Assembly (NCBI GenBank): GCA_963796325.1
Contig: CAWCLF010000001.1
Coordinates: forward strand, 1,550,001 to 1,614,000
Direction of reading: 5' to 3'
Length of the DNA: 64,000 nt
Source of the DNA: CAVYGN01 sp963796325
Lineage (GTDB): Bacteria; Spirochaetota; Brevinematia; Brevinematales; JAOACQ01
Positions 8,854-18,233 of the stretch are shown here, in pieces. Both the position numbers and the translations under genes were made by a program. Below the pieces are notes generated by a model. It was not told the origin of the DNA. It saw only the letters and a list, made by a program, of their open reading frames with translations, and ran no database searches. The stretch's first letter is position 1; each line of letters starts with the position of its first letter.

Positions 8854-11010
8854 ATGTCTGAATTGCGATGGAACCCGCTTCTCAGGACCTGGACAATGGT
8901 TTCGGTGGACAGGCAGGCAAGGCCTCAGATGCCGAAGGACTGGTGCCCTTTCTGTCCCGGCTCGGGGAGGGTTCCCGACGATTACGATGTGTTGAAGTAT
9001 GACAACGATTTTCCGGTTTTAAGCCCGAATCCCGCCGAAGTTTCGGGCCCCGACTCGCATATCTATCTTGTAGAGGAAGCCCAGGGCAAGTGCGAGGTTA
9101 TTCTATATTCTCCCGACCACAGGAAGAACCTGTACCAGCTCCCTGTCGAGCATATAAAAAAACTGATAGATCTGTGGTGCGACAGGATCGATGAAATCTC
9201 GAAAGACAGGAAAGTCCAGTATGTTTTTCCCTTCGAAAACAAGGGCGAAGAGGTCGGCGTTACAATGCCGCATCCTCATGGCCAGATATACGGATATCCT
9301 TTCTTGCCTTTGAAAATAAAGACGGAACTTGACAGCGCCAGGGATTTTTATGAAAAAAGGAATAAATGCCTGATCTGCGAAATGAACAGCGATGAAATGG
9401 AAGAAAAGACAAGGATTGTTTTCGAGAACGACGATTTTATAGCATATATACCGTTTTTCACCGATTATCCCTTCGGTGTTTTCATTGTCAGCAAGCTTCA
9501 CAGGAGTATGCTGACCGACCTGGATCAGAAGGAAAAAATGTCGCTAGCCCAGGCCCTTAAGGTCGTGACGGGCAGCTTCGATATGATTTTCAACAGGCCT
9601 TTCCCTTATATGATGGCTGTCCACCAGGCGCCGGTCAACTCGAAGGATTACCGTGACAGCGAAAATTACTTTCATTTCCATATTGAATTCTATACCCCCC
9701 TTTATGCAAGGGACAGGGTCAAGTTCAATGCTTCCTCGGAAACCGGAGCCTGGGCGGCGGCAAATGTCGTCAGCGTCGAGGAAACAGCCGGTGTATTGAG
9801 GACTTCGAAGCTGAAATTCCTTTCGAAGGGATATGCAAATCTGCTTCGAAAGGAACTTATCCATGAATTCGTGGCGGTTTACGGAGGCAGGGAGGGCGAC
9901 GTGTTCGTATTCACAGCCCCGGCCAGGGTAAATCTTATCGGAGAACATATCGATTATAACGGAGGCTACGTGCTCCCTGTGGCCCTTGACATGTACACGA
10001 CAATGGCTGTAAGGAAAAGAAAGGACGGGCGCGTAATTTTCAGGGACCTCAATTTTCCCGAAACCGCGGAGGCTAACATTTTTGAAAGCATCGTAAAAAA
10101 TGAAAAGGTGTCCTGGGTCAACTATCTGTTGGGGGTCCTTAAAATATTGACTGAAAAGGGATACAGGATCGAGACCGGTTTCGAGGTCCTTTTCTTCAGC
10201 GAGATCCCCAAAGGAGCGGGAGTGTCGTCGTCGGCTGCGTTCGAAATCGTTTTCGCTTACGGCCTTTCTGAAATATTCAACCTCGGGATCAGTAAAAAGA
10301 ACCTTGCCATACTTTGCCAGAAAGCCGAAAACGAATTCGTCGGAGTGCAGTGCGGCATAATGGACCAGTTCAGCATCGCGATGGGGGAAAAGGGAAACGC
10401 CATCCTGCTTAATTGCGCCAGCCTCGAATACAAGTACATATCGCTGTCCCTGGGAGACTACCAGATGGTCCTGACAAATACTAATAAAAACAGGGCCCTT
10501 GGCGAATCGAAATACAACGAGAGGTTTGAAGAATGCAGGGAAGGGCTGAAGAACATAAAGAAAGTGATGAATATAGACAACCTCTGCAGTATCGATTCCG
10601 AGCAGTTCAAAAAGGTCAAGGATGCCATTTCCAGTCCGACCGTGCGCAAAAGGGTGCGTCATGTGGTTACTGAAAATGAAAGGGTCAAAGATGCGGCAGA
10701 AGCGCTTATCAAAGGCGACCTTAAAACATTCGGGAAGCTCATGGAAAGGTCGCATTCATCGCTGCGCGACGATTATGAGGTTACCGGAATCGAACTCGAT
10801 ACGCTTTTTGAAAAAGCGAAAAAATTCAGCGGGTGCATCGGTACGAGAATGACAGGCGGCGGATTCGGCGGATGCACGATCAGCCTCGTTCATAAGGATA
10901 AAATAGAGGAATTCAAGGAAATTGTCGGCAGAGGGTACCAGGAAGAAACCGGCCTGACGCCGGCATTTTATATCTGCGAGCCCGGTGAGGGTGTTAAAAG
11001 GCTGGACTGA
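8854..11010 (+). CDS. galTK: Fused galactose-1-phosphate uridylyltransferase / galactokinase
   Basis: One uninterrupted 718-residue frame carries two Leloir enzymes. Residues 1-330 are GalT-like: CPFCPG with zinc-type Cys31/Cys34, HPHGQ at 140-144 with nucleophile His142, and FHFHIEF at 273-279. Residues 335-718 are GalK-like (GHMP kinase fold): PARVNLIGEHIDYNGG at 356-371, GVSSSAA at 456-462, CGIMDQ with catalytic Asp504, and TGGGFGG at 667-673. Each half has near full family length, so both activities are likely: phosphorylation of galactose, then UMP transfer from UDP-glucose. AAGGAG precedes the ATG by about 10 bases. A galE epimerase is not in the window. Confidence 0.93.
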   Translation: MSELRWNPLLRTWTMVSVDRQARPQMPKDWCPFCPGSGRVPDDYDVLKYDNDFPVLSPNPAEVSGPDSHIYLVEEAQGKCEVILYSPDHRKNLYQLPVEHIKKLIDLWCDRIDEISKDRKVQYVFPFENKGEEVGVTMPHPHGQIYGYPFLPLKIKTELDSARDFYEKRNKCLICEMNSDEMEEKTRIVFENDDFIAYIPFFTDYPFGVFIVSKLHRSMLTDLDQKEKMSLAQALKVVTGSFDMIFNRPFPYMMAVHQAPVNSKDYRDSENYFHFHIEFYTPLYARDRVKFNASSETGAWAAANVVSVEETAGVLRTSKLKFLSKGYANLLRKELIHEFVAVYGGREGDVFVFTAPARVNLIGEHIDYNGGYVLPVALDMYTTMAVRKRKDGRVIFRDLNFPETAEANIFESIVKNEKVSWVNYLLGVLKILTEKGYRIETGFEVLFFSEIPKGAGVSSSAAFEIVFAYGLSEIFNLGISKKNLAILCQKAENEFVGVQCGIMDQFSIAMGEKGNAILLNCASLEYKYISLSLGDYQMVLTNTNKNRALGESKYNERFEECREGLKNIKKVMNIDNLCSIDSEQFKKVKDAISSPTVRKRVRHVVTENERVKDAAEALIKGDLKTFGKLMERSHSSLRDDYEVTGIELDTLFEKAKKFSGCIGTRMTGGGFGGCTISLVHKDKIEEFKEIVGRGYQEETGLTPAFYICEPGEGVKRLD

Positions 11011-11025
11011 AATAAGGAGGGGTCT

Positions 11026-11490
11026 ATGGATATTTCAATTAAAAGCCCCGCTTTCGGAGAAGGTCAAATGATTCCCGGGGAATACACCTGCGACGGCGCA
11101 AATATCTCGCCGGAGCTATCCTGGTCGGGCCTGCCGGGAGGCGCCGTAAGCATTGCCCTGATCTGCGATGATCCCGACGCTCCCATGGGTACATGGGTGC
11201 ACTGGGTCATTTATAATATACCGGCCTCCAGTCAAAAGCTCGACGCGGGGATTCCCATGAAAAAGGAGCTTCCGGGAGGAATGATGCAGGGGACCAACAG
11301 TTTCCCTCATACAGGGTACGGCGGTCCATGTCCTCCGGGAGGAACCCACAGGTACTATTTCAAGATCTATGCACTCGATACGATGCTCCCGGCAGGTCAG
11401 GGTTCTACAAAGGAAAATCTCCTGCATGCGATGGGAAATCACATCCTGGCGGAAGGCCGTCTTATGGGCAGATACTCAAGGCAAGGTTAA
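11026..11490 (+). CDS. YbhB/YbcL family (PEBP-like) protein
   Basis: A 154-residue cytoplasmic protein of the phosphatidylethanolamine-binding/Raf-kinase-inhibitor-like family. Signature segments are DPDAPMGTWVHWVIYNIP and GYGGPCPPGGTHRYYFKIYALD-type residues around 100-125, which form the anion-binding pocket. The bacterial role is not established. A strong AAGGAGGGG site precedes the ATG, and it lies 15 bases after galTK, so the two are probably one transcript. Its TAA interlocks with the stop of the convergent phosphofructokinase gene at a shared TTAA. Confidence 0.88.
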   Translation: MDISIKSPAFGEGQMIPGEYTCDGANISPELSWSGLPGGAVSIALICDDPDAPMGTWVHWVIYNIPASSQKLDAGIPMKKELPGGMMQGTNSFPHTGYGGPCPPGGTHRYYFKIYALDTMLPAGQGSTKENLLHAMGNHILAEGRLMGRYSRQG

Positions 11491-13250
11491 ATTACCTTTG
11501 TATCCGGCCCCAGGTTGAAACAGATCGATGAATATTTTCTATTCAGGGCGACCGTTATCGGAAGCTGCTTTGAAGCGGGACCCCATAACTGCCTGGGTCC
11601 GGGGCTTGAAAAACGGTCTTTTTCAGCCCAGGTGCGTCTTCTCTCTTCGAAATACTTGAAAGCCGGAGAATCGACTTCAACGAGCCCCTTTTTTATCACA
11701 TACTCGCTTTTGCCATGTCTTCTTTCCATATTGAGCAGGCCTGTCAGCGGCAGAGCTATAACCCTGCCTCCGCTGTCAAGATCGGTCATTGATGCGATAT
11801 AACCGGTCCTTCCGTCCAGGATAAGAGAACCGGCGGCGAGTCCCAGGTTGAAAGTATATGCCGCATCGAACAGCGTGGGCGCTCCGCAGCGTCCCTCGTA
11901 GCCGAAGAAATGGCTGTTGGTCGAGAACTTCGATTCGGCGAATTTCCTGTGTTCGGAGTCTGTAATTGAAAGATGCTTTACTTCGTCGGGATGCCTTTTC
12001 ATTTCCTTCAGTTTCTCCTCGACCATCTGAATGAGCAGCCTTTCCGTCGGGATCTGAGAAACCTGCAGGTTGCCGTGGGAGTCCCTTTCAAGGAGAAGCA
12101 TCTTCTCGATTTCCTCAGGGAGGGATGCCATAAGCTTGGCCGATTCCGCAGTGAGCTTTTTATAAATGAAATCGGTCCTCTCTTCGAAATCGAAGATCTT
12201 TTCCATATCTTCGCTGAATTTTCCCATGATATCGTTCAGCTCGGCAATAAGAGATTTCATTTCGGGAATGAATTCAATGAGGCCTTCCGGTACGATAACC
12301 ACTCCGTGATTGATGCCTCTCGAGGCCCTGATCGCTATCACATCGCATATCTGGTTTACAATGCCGGAAAGGGACATATTCTTCGCTTCGACTTCCTCGG
12401 AGATCAAAGTTACTGCCGGCTTCGTCTGAAGGGCTACTTCAAGCGCGACATGGCTTGCCGAGCGGCCCATAAGTTTGATGAAATGCCAGTATTTATGGGA
12501 TGAGGGCGTATCCTGAAGGATGTTTCCGACCATCTCGGAATAGATTTTTGTCGCGGTATCGAAACCGAAAGAGATAGGAAGGATATCTCCGATCTGGAGA
12601 TCCCCGTCGATGGTTTTCGGTACGCCTATCACCTGTACGCCGTCGTCCATCAGAATTTCGGCAAGCACTGCCGCATTTGTGTTCGAATCGTCGCCGCCGA
12701 CAACAATAATTCCGTTCAGCTTATTGTCTTTAGCTGTTTTCCTGACCCTGTCGAACTGTTCGGGGGTTTTTATCTTGGTCCTGTCGGAGCCGAGAAAATC
12801 GAATCCGCCGGTATTTATTATCATTGGAATATCGGCTTCGGAGATTTCGAAAAGCGACCCTTCTATCAGGCCCATGGGTCCGTTTTTTACGCCCAATAGA
12901 GTGTTTCCCTTTCCCAGCACCATTGAGAGGCCGGCTATGACATTGTGCCCGCCGGCGGCCGGACCGCCTGAAAAAAGGACGGCTACGCGTTTTCCGGCTG
13001 CGCAGGCGCTGGAATTCACGCCTTCAAGGATTTTGTTTTCTGTCCGCTTGATAGATTTGGGGAATTCCAGGTTTATACTGCCTGCATCGGAAGACCCGAC
13101 GGTCTTTGAAGTTTTGTTAAAAGATGCGGGAGCGATATGACCTTTATTCAGGAAAATAGGGGATACGGGGACCGGAATTTTCCTGATCTGGCTTTCAAAG
13201 ATTGAACTATGGTCTTCCATTTTATCGAGTTTATCGGTAAGTTCGTTCAT
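11487..13250 (-). CDS. pfp: Pyrophosphate-dependent 6-phosphofructokinase (long type)
   Basis: A 587-residue enzyme that phosphorylates fructose 6-phosphate reversibly with PPi. The motif GGDDSN at 185-190 has Asp in place of the Gly of ATP enzymes, and PKTIDGDL at 211-218 supplies the Lys typical of PPi-dependent forms. GGPAAGGHN (95-103) and MGRSASH (261-267) form the rest of the active site. Length and layout match the long PFP class of plants and spirochaetes. An unconserved N-terminal stretch of about 85 residues precedes the core. With the membrane pyrophosphatase downstream it suggests that glycolysis here is tied to PPi. Confidence 0.93.
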   Translation of the reverse strand: MNELTDKLDKMEDHSSIFESQIRKIPVPVSPIFLNKGHIAPASFNKTSKTVGSSDAGSINLEFPKSIKRTENKILEGVNSSACAAGKRVAVLFSGGPAAGGHNVIAGLSMVLGKGNTLLGVKNGPMGLIEGSLFEISEADIPMIINTGGFDFLGSDRTKIKTPEQFDRVRKTAKDNKLNGIIVVGGDDSNTNAAVLAEILMDDGVQVIGVPKTIDGDLQIGDILPISFGFDTATKIYSEMVGNILQDTPSSHKYWHFIKLMGRSASHVALEVALQTKPAVTLISEEVEAKNMSLSGIVNQICDVIAIRASRGINHGVVIVPEGLIEFIPEMKSLIAELNDIMGKFSEDMEKIFDFEERTDFIYKKLTAESAKLMASLPEEIEKMLLLERDSHGNLQVSQIPTERLLIQMVEEKLKEMKRHPDEVKHLSITDSEHRKFAESKFSTNSHFFGYEGRCGAPTLFDAAYTFNLGLAAGSLILDGRTGYIASMTDLDSGGRVIALPLTGLLNMERRHGKSEYVIKKGLVEVDSPAFKYFEERRRTWAEKDRFSSPGPRQLWGPASKQLPITVALNRKYSSICFNLGPDTKVI

Positions 13251-13353
13251 GGCGGCGCCTCCGGATTATTCCGTTATATTTTGAAGGTATATATTTTATG
13301 GGAATAAACCGGAATTTTCAAGTTTAAGGGATGTGACGGAAATAAAAAGGATT

Positions 13354-14457
13354 TCAGCCGCCGTAGGATATCCTGTAGATGAGCCCCGCCATGTCGTCCG
13401 ATACCAGGAGAGAACCGTCCGGCATTACGAGAAGGTCAACCGGCCTTCCAAGAACTGTGCCGTCGTCACTTAGCCACCCGTCGGCGAATACCTTCCGGAC
13501 GGGCAGGCCTTTTTCAACAGTTACTGTAATGACGCGGTAGCCGATGGGAACGCTCCGGTTCCATGAACCGTGCTCGGCGACAAATATCGAGCCGCGGTAA
13601 AAAGGGGGGAACATTATGCCCGTATAAAAGCGCATTCCCAGCGGGGCAACGTGGGCTTCAAGTTCAAGCCAGGGCATCGTGAATTTGGACAGGTCGTACT
13701 CTTCTTTTCCGTAAACGGGATCGATAACATTCCTGCCATGAATGTAGGGGAATCCGAAATTAAGGCCGGACCTTTCGGCGCGGTCCAGCTTGTCCGGGGG
13801 GAGATTGTCGCCCATATAATCCCTGCCGTTATCGGTAAAGTACAGGTATCCCGTGGACGGATCCCAGTCGAAGCCTACCGAATTTCTTATACCTGTCACG
13901 TAACTTTCAAAATTTTTACCTTCAGGAGTCATGCGGGAAATCGATCCGTAAACGCTTTTCCCGGGTTTGCAGACGTTGCATGGCACTCCTACCGAAACAT
14001 AGAGAAGTCCGTCGGGTCCAAAGCCGATATACCTCCAGCCATGCCAGGTTTCGGGCGGAAGATCGCCGTAAATGATTTCGGGCCTGACCCTTTTTAATGA
14101 ATCGCTTCCGATATTCCTGAAGCGGAGTATTGAAGTATGGGCAGCGACATAGAGATCTCCGTCTTTGTATGCCACTCCGTTAGGCATATCGAGGCCGTCG
14201 GCTATTACAACCGCCTTCCTTTCACCGGCGGATGCCCCGGGCATTACCGCATAGACGCGTCCGGCTGATATTGTCCCTGCAAAAACGATCCCCCCCGGTC
14301 CAAGGGCCAGCGACCTGGCATCCGGGGCATACGCATAAATTTCGATCCTGAAGCCCGCGGGAAGCCTTATTTTTTTAAGAAATGATGCATCCGGAGCATA
14401 AAGGCCCGAATTAATAATAAATAAAATAAGCAAAATTAATAAATTAAATATCTTCAT
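13354..14457 (-). CDS. Secreted PQQ-type glucose/sorbosone dehydrogenase-like beta-propeller
   Basis: A 367-residue protein with an N-terminal signal peptide of about 20 residues. The rest shows repeated propeller blades with GPDGLLYVSVG, NGRDYMGDN and FVAEHGSWNR motifs, as in GDH/L-sorbosone dehydrogenase family proteins. These act in the periplasm on sugars, in some members with PQQ. No PQQ synthesis gene is visible and the cofactor is not shown, so catalytic activity is inferred. It is 34 bases upstream of the Gfo/Idh gene boundary but transcribed in the same direction as its neighbours, downstream of that gene. Confidence 0.8.
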   Translation of the reverse strand: MKIFNLLILLILFIINSGLYAPDASFLKKIRLPAGFRIEIYAYAPDARSLALGPGGIVFAGTISAGRVYAVMPGASAGERKAVVIADGLDMPNGVAYKDGDLYVAAHTSILRFRNIGSDSLKRVRPEIIYGDLPPETWHGWRYIGFGPDGLLYVSVGVPCNVCKPGKSVYGSISRMTPEGKNFESYVTGIRNSVGFDWDPSTGYLYFTDNGRDYMGDNLPPDKLDRAERSGLNFGFPYIHGRNVIDPVYGKEEYDLSKFTMPWLELEAHVAPLGMRFYTGIMFPPFYRGSIFVAEHGSWNRSVPIGYRVITVTVEKGLPVRKVFADGWLSDDGTVLGRPVDLLVMPDGSLLVSDDMAGLIYRISYGG

Positions 14458-14491
14458 CCATGCACCTCAATCGATATTTTACGGGGCTGGT

Positions 14492-15478
14492 TTATATCTT
14501 CACCCATTTTCCCGTTTTGCCGGATTTAAACAGCGCATCGATGACTTTCATATTGTTTACAGCATCGGCAGCAGGTATGGGGACATCCGTGTTTTCTATG
14601 ACGGCTTTTGCAAATGCGTCGAACTGAAGCCTGTAATGATCGCAGGGCTCGGTTTCAATGATGCGGCTGCCGGATGCATCCGTAATATCAAGTTTCATGG
14701 GCGTATCGGGTATCGGGTTAAAGGGGATTTCGATGGTTAAAACGGCGGAATTTCCATGAACGATAACCTTCTGCCAGGGAGTTGTCTGTGTAGATACCGT
14801 GAACACTGACCTTATCCCTTTGAAGTCCAGTATCCCTGAGGAGAGTATATCGGTCTTGAAGTCCCTGTCGTATGTATTAAGCCCGAGGACCCTGTCAGGC
14901 TCGGCCTGCAGGAGGAACCTGGCGCATGACGCGGCATAACAGCCGATATCGAGGAGCGCGCCGCCTCCGTATGCTTTTATATTTCTTATATTGCCCGGGT
15001 CGGTGTTATTGTAGCCGAAGAATGTCTCGATAGACTGGATCTTGCCCAGGGAGCCGTTTGTCACCATATCCCTTGCCATCGTCCACTGGTAGTGAAAACG
15101 GTACATAAAGGCTTCCATAAGTTTAACTCCCCTGGAACGGGCGTAACCGGCGGCCCTTTTCGCTTCGCCGGCGTTCAATGCTATGGGCTTTTCACAGAGT
15201 ATATGCTTCCGCGCATCGGCGGCTTTCCTGATCCATTCTGCATGCAGGTGATTTGGAAGAGGGATGAATACCATCCCGATCTCATCGTCCTTAAGGAGCT
15301 CTTCATAGGAAGAATAGTACCTCGGGATCCCGAATTTACGCGACGCCTCCCTGGCCCTGTCCGGCGACCGGGAAGCTATGGCGTAAAGATCCACAAGGCC
15401 GGACTCTTTGAGGGGCTGAAGGACCCTGGTGATGAAATGGTCCGAAACTCCAAGGACTCCAAGTTTTAATTTTGTCAT
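14492..15478 (-). CDS. Gfo/Idh/MocA family NAD(P)-dependent oxidoreductase
   Basis: A 328-residue soluble dehydrogenase. The N-terminal Rossmann fold carries GVLGVSDHF and is followed by the family motif CEKPIAL near residue 95. A C-terminal alpha/beta domain follows, with GGGALLDIGCY in the substrate pocket. The family oxidises or epimerises sugars and cyclitols; the substrate is unknown. GGGGG lies 6 bases before the ATG. The 7-bp repeat array starts only 17 bases upstream, so it would be in this gene's 5' leader. The sugar dehydrogenase-like gene follows 34 bases downstream, suggesting a joint role. Confidence 0.88.
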   Translation of the reverse strand: MTKLKLGVLGVSDHFITRVLQPLKESGLVDLYAIASRSPDRAREASRKFGIPRYYSSYEELLKDDEIGMVFIPLPNHLHAEWIRKAADARKHILCEKPIALNAGEAKRAAGYARSRGVKLMEAFMYRFHYQWTMARDMVTNGSLGKIQSIETFFGYNNTDPGNIRNIKAYGGGALLDIGCYAASCARFLLQAEPDRVLGLNTYDRDFKTDILSSGILDFKGIRSVFTVSTQTTPWQKVIVHGNSAVLTIEIPFNPIPDTPMKLDITDASGSRIIETEPCDHYRLQFDAFAKAVIENTDVPIPAADAVNNMKVIDALFKSGKTGKWVKI

Positions 15479-15494
15479 AACGAACCCCCTACGT

Positions 15495-15570
15495 CAGTCG
15501 ACAGTCGGCAGTCGACAGTCGGCAGTCAACAGTCGAGAGTCGAAAGTCGACAGTCATGGTCTTTCGACTG
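15495..15570. repeat. Heptamer repeat array A (CAGTCGA family)
   Basis: Nine successive 7-base units close to CAGTCGA run from 15495 to 15557: units differ at the last two bases (GA, GG, AA) and the first. They are followed by CTTTCGACTG in inverted sense, and AGTCGAAAG (15538-15546) pairs perfectly with CTTTCGACT (15561-15569). The array lies between the oxidoreductase gene and the hppA terminator. Related arrays are at 18234-18330 and 28387-28457. The unit length and lack of spacers exclude CRISPR. Confidence 0.85.
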
Positions 15571-15648
15571 TTTTGTAAAAATGTTCATATTGTAAGTTTT
15601 TATATGAATTTAATACCGCCGGGCTTTTGAGTCAATAGCGATTTTTTT

Positions 15649-15680
15649 AAAAAAAAGGGCCTCCCATTGCGGGAAGCCCT
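15649..15680 (-). terminator. Rho-independent terminator of hppA
   Basis: Read on the minus strand, AGGGCTTCCC pairs with GGGAGGCCCT (one G-U pair) around a 5-base loop, and is followed by about eight T. It begins 25 bases after the hppA stop, so it should end the hppA transcript before repeat array A and the oxidoreductase gene. Confidence 0.9.
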
Positions 15681-15704
15681 CGATATTGATTCTACAGTAT
15701 CATA

Positions 15705-18116
15705 TTATGACTTTTTAGGTATTCTCATCGCGTAAAATGAACGCCAGACAAAGATGAGCGCGACCGCGAGGAAGAATATCCCGACATACGGAGCCGTCTT
15801 CACGAACCCCGGAGCGATAGCGATTTCCATTGCGAGCAGCCCGAAAAGGGTGGTGAATTTGATGATTGGGTTGAGCGAAACCGACGACGTATCCTTGAAA
15901 GGATCCCCGACCGTATCTCCTATCACGGTAGCGGCATGCAGGGGAGTGCCCTTTTCCTGGAGATCCACTTCGACTACCTTTTTTGCATTATCCCAGCATC
16001 CGCCGGCGTTGGCCATGAATATGGCCTGGAACAGCCCGAAGACTGCTATGGATATCAGGTAGCTGATGAAGAAAGATGCGGCGTTCGGGTTCGACTTGTC
16101 GGCCGCGGAGAAGAAAGCGAAGCAGAGCGCGAATGAGAAAATCGAGATGAATATATTTATCATTCCCTGCTGCGCATACTGGGTGCAGATCTTGACCACT
16201 TCCTTCGAATTTGACATGGCGGCGCTTTTTTCGCTGCTGTCCAGCTTGATGTTCTTCTTTATATATTCGACGGCCCTATACGAACCGGTCGTAACGGCCT
16301 GCATCGAAGCGCCTGTAAACCAGTAAATAACCATTCCGCCGCTGATGAAACCCAGGATCGTGAAAGGGTTTAATAAATTGAGGACCATTGCCGGGTCGAT
16401 GCCCAGGACGTTCCTCAGTACAAGAATGATCGAGAATATCATTGTCGTAGCCCCGATTACGGCAGTACCGATCAGAACGGGCTTTGCTGTCGCCTTGAAC
16501 GTGTTTCCCGCGCCGTCGTTCGCCTCGAGATAATGCTTTGCCTTCTCGAAATCGGGCTTGAATTTGAATTCTTTTTCAATTTCAGAAACTGCATTCGGAT
16601 TGGATTCGATGAGGGACAATTCGTAGATCGACTGGGCGTTGTCGGTAACGGGGCCGTAGCTGTCCACGGCAATGGTCACCGGTCCCATTCCGAGAAGCCC
16701 GAAAGCTACAAGACCGAAGGCGAAGACCGACGAATAACTCATGATAACTTCCTTCGGGATATTTATGCTTGTAATGTAAGCTATTACCATAAGCAAAGCT
16801 ATGATAAGGCCGATCCAGAAAGCGCTGAAATTACCTGAAACAAGGCCTGAAAGAATTGTCAGCGAAGCGCCGCCTTCTTTCGAAGCGGTAACGACTTCGT
16901 TTACATGCTTGGACTTGGGGCTTGTAAAGATTTTGGTGAATTCGGGAATCAGCGCAGCGCCGAGCGTCCCGCAGCTTATAATTATCGAAAGTACGAGCCA
17001 GAGGTTGTTAGGCAAAGCCGACAGCTGCCAGTAGCTGACTGAAAATGTAACGATCATCGAAAGAATGGATGTTATCCACACCAGGGATGTCAGCGGATGT
17101 TCGAAATCTATTTCGTCTTTCTTTTTATATATGAGGCTGCTCAGGAACTTATTGATCCAGTAAGCGACGACGGAAGTGACGATCATCAGGATACGCATTA
17201 TGAATATCCAGATAAGGAGGGTCACCTGGTGGTCGGGGTTCACTGCAAGGACGATAAATGTGATCAGAGCCACGCCGGTGACGCCGTACGTTTCGAAACC
17301 GTCCGCGGTCGGCCCGACGCTGTCGCCGGCATTGTCGCCGGTGCAGTCTGCTATAACGCCCGGGTTCCTGGGATCGTCTTCCTTAATATTGAAGACGATC
17401 TTCATAAGGTCCGACCCGATATCGGCTATTTTTGTAAAGATGCCGCCGCAGATCCTGAGAGCGCTTGCGCCCAGGGATTCGCCTATCGCGAAGCCGATAA
17501 AGCATGCGCCCGCGTAATCCCTCGGAATGAATAAGAGTATGATAAGCATCATTATAAGTTCGACCGAAACAAGCAATACGCCGATGGACATTCCCGACTG
17601 GAGCGGGATATTCAGGAGCTTGATCGGTTTTCTTTCAAGCGAGGCAAAAGCCATCCTGCTGTTTGCGAGAGTGTTGATCCTGATCCCGAACCAGGCCACG
17701 CCGTACGATCCGAGTATTCCTACGATCGACCAGGCCAGGATGAGAAGAACGCCGGACAGAGGGTTCTGCTTGAGGAAGCCGAAATAAAACCCTATGCATG
17801 CGGCGATAAAAACCTCGAGAACAATCAGGAACTTGCCCTGCTGTATCAGGTAGGTTTTTGCCGTTTCAAAAATAGTGGCCGCAACGTCGAGCATGGATTT
17901 GTGGGCTTTAATCGCCTTCACGCGAAGGTACTGGTACAGTCCGAAGACAAGGCCGAGCACGCACACGCCGAGCCCGCCGATGAGCAGATTGTACATCGGG
18001 TTTGAACTGAGATCGGGGATCGGAAGCGTAACTTCGCTGGCCATTAGCGGCGAAGCGAACGACGCAAGAATCAGAGCCAGAGGAAGTATTCCCCATATTC
18101 TCTTCAATTTAGACAT
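15705..18116 (-). CDS. hppA: Membrane-bound ion-translocating pyrophosphatase (K+-independent type)
   Basis: An 803-residue membrane pump that couples PPi hydrolysis to ion transport. About 15-16 helices are visible after a signal-like first segment. Substrate-binding Asp motifs are DIGSDL (about 232), EDDPRNP (246-252) and DCTGDNAGD (257-265). In GNTFKATAK the Lys at about 541 fills the position that is Ala in K+-requiring enzymes, so it is probably K+-independent, and such enzymes are known as H+ pumps. I chose ATG 18116 because GGAGGA precedes it; a longer frame to 18191 lacks a ribosome site. A terminator follows. It pairs functionally with the PPi-phosphofructokinase. Confidence 0.94.
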   Translation of the reverse strand: MSKLKRIWGILPLALILASFASPLMASEVTLPIPDLSSNPMYNLLIGGLGVCVLGLVFGLYQYLRVKAIKAHKSMLDVAATIFETAKTYLIQQGKFLIVLEVFIAACIGFYFGFLKQNPLSGVLLILAWSIVGILGSYGVAWFGIRINTLANSRMAFASLERKPIKLLNIPLQSGMSIGVLLVSVELIMMLIILLFIPRDYAGACFIGFAIGESLGASALRICGGIFTKIADIGSDLMKIVFNIKEDDPRNPGVIADCTGDNAGDSVGPTADGFETYGVTGVALITFIVLAVNPDHQVTLLIWIFIMRILMIVTSVVAYWINKFLSSLIYKKKDEIDFEHPLTSLVWITSILSMIVTFSVSYWQLSALPNNLWLVLSIIISCGTLGAALIPEFTKIFTSPKSKHVNEVVTASKEGGASLTILSGLVSGNFSAFWIGLIIALLMVIAYITSINIPKEVIMSYSSVFAFGLVAFGLLGMGPVTIAVDSYGPVTDNAQSIYELSLIESNPNAVSEIEKEFKFKPDFEKAKHYLEANDGAGNTFKATAKPVLIGTAVIGATTMIFSIILVLRNVLGIDPAMVLNLLNPFTILGFISGGMVIYWFTGASMQAVTTGSYRAVEYIKKNIKLDSSEKSAAMSNSKEVVKICTQYAQQGMINIFISIFSFALCFAFFSAADKSNPNAASFFISYLISIAVFGLFQAIFMANAGGCWDNAKKVVEVDLQEKGTPLHAATVIGDTVGDPFKDTSSVSLNPIIKFTTLFGLLAMEIAIAPGFVKTAPYVGIFFLAVALIFVWRSFYAMRIPKKS

Positions 18117-18233
18117 TATATTCCTCCAAATATTGATATTTTTACAAGGGGGGTGTAATAATCTATCATGGTCATTAGAAAATAATTCCACGATTTATTC
18201 TATTTTTTTTGCACTTTTATGTCAAGGAAACGT

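Noticed and set aside
9544..10755. Long minus-strand open frame opposite galTK (403 codons)
   Set aside because: It lies wholly opposite a gene with complete enzyme motifs, has no ribosome site, and its product has no recognisable domain.
8854..11010. Frameshift joining of two separate gal genes
   Set aside because: The frame is continuous with no stop, and both halves are in the same frame with a natural junction; only a sequencing error could mimic this.
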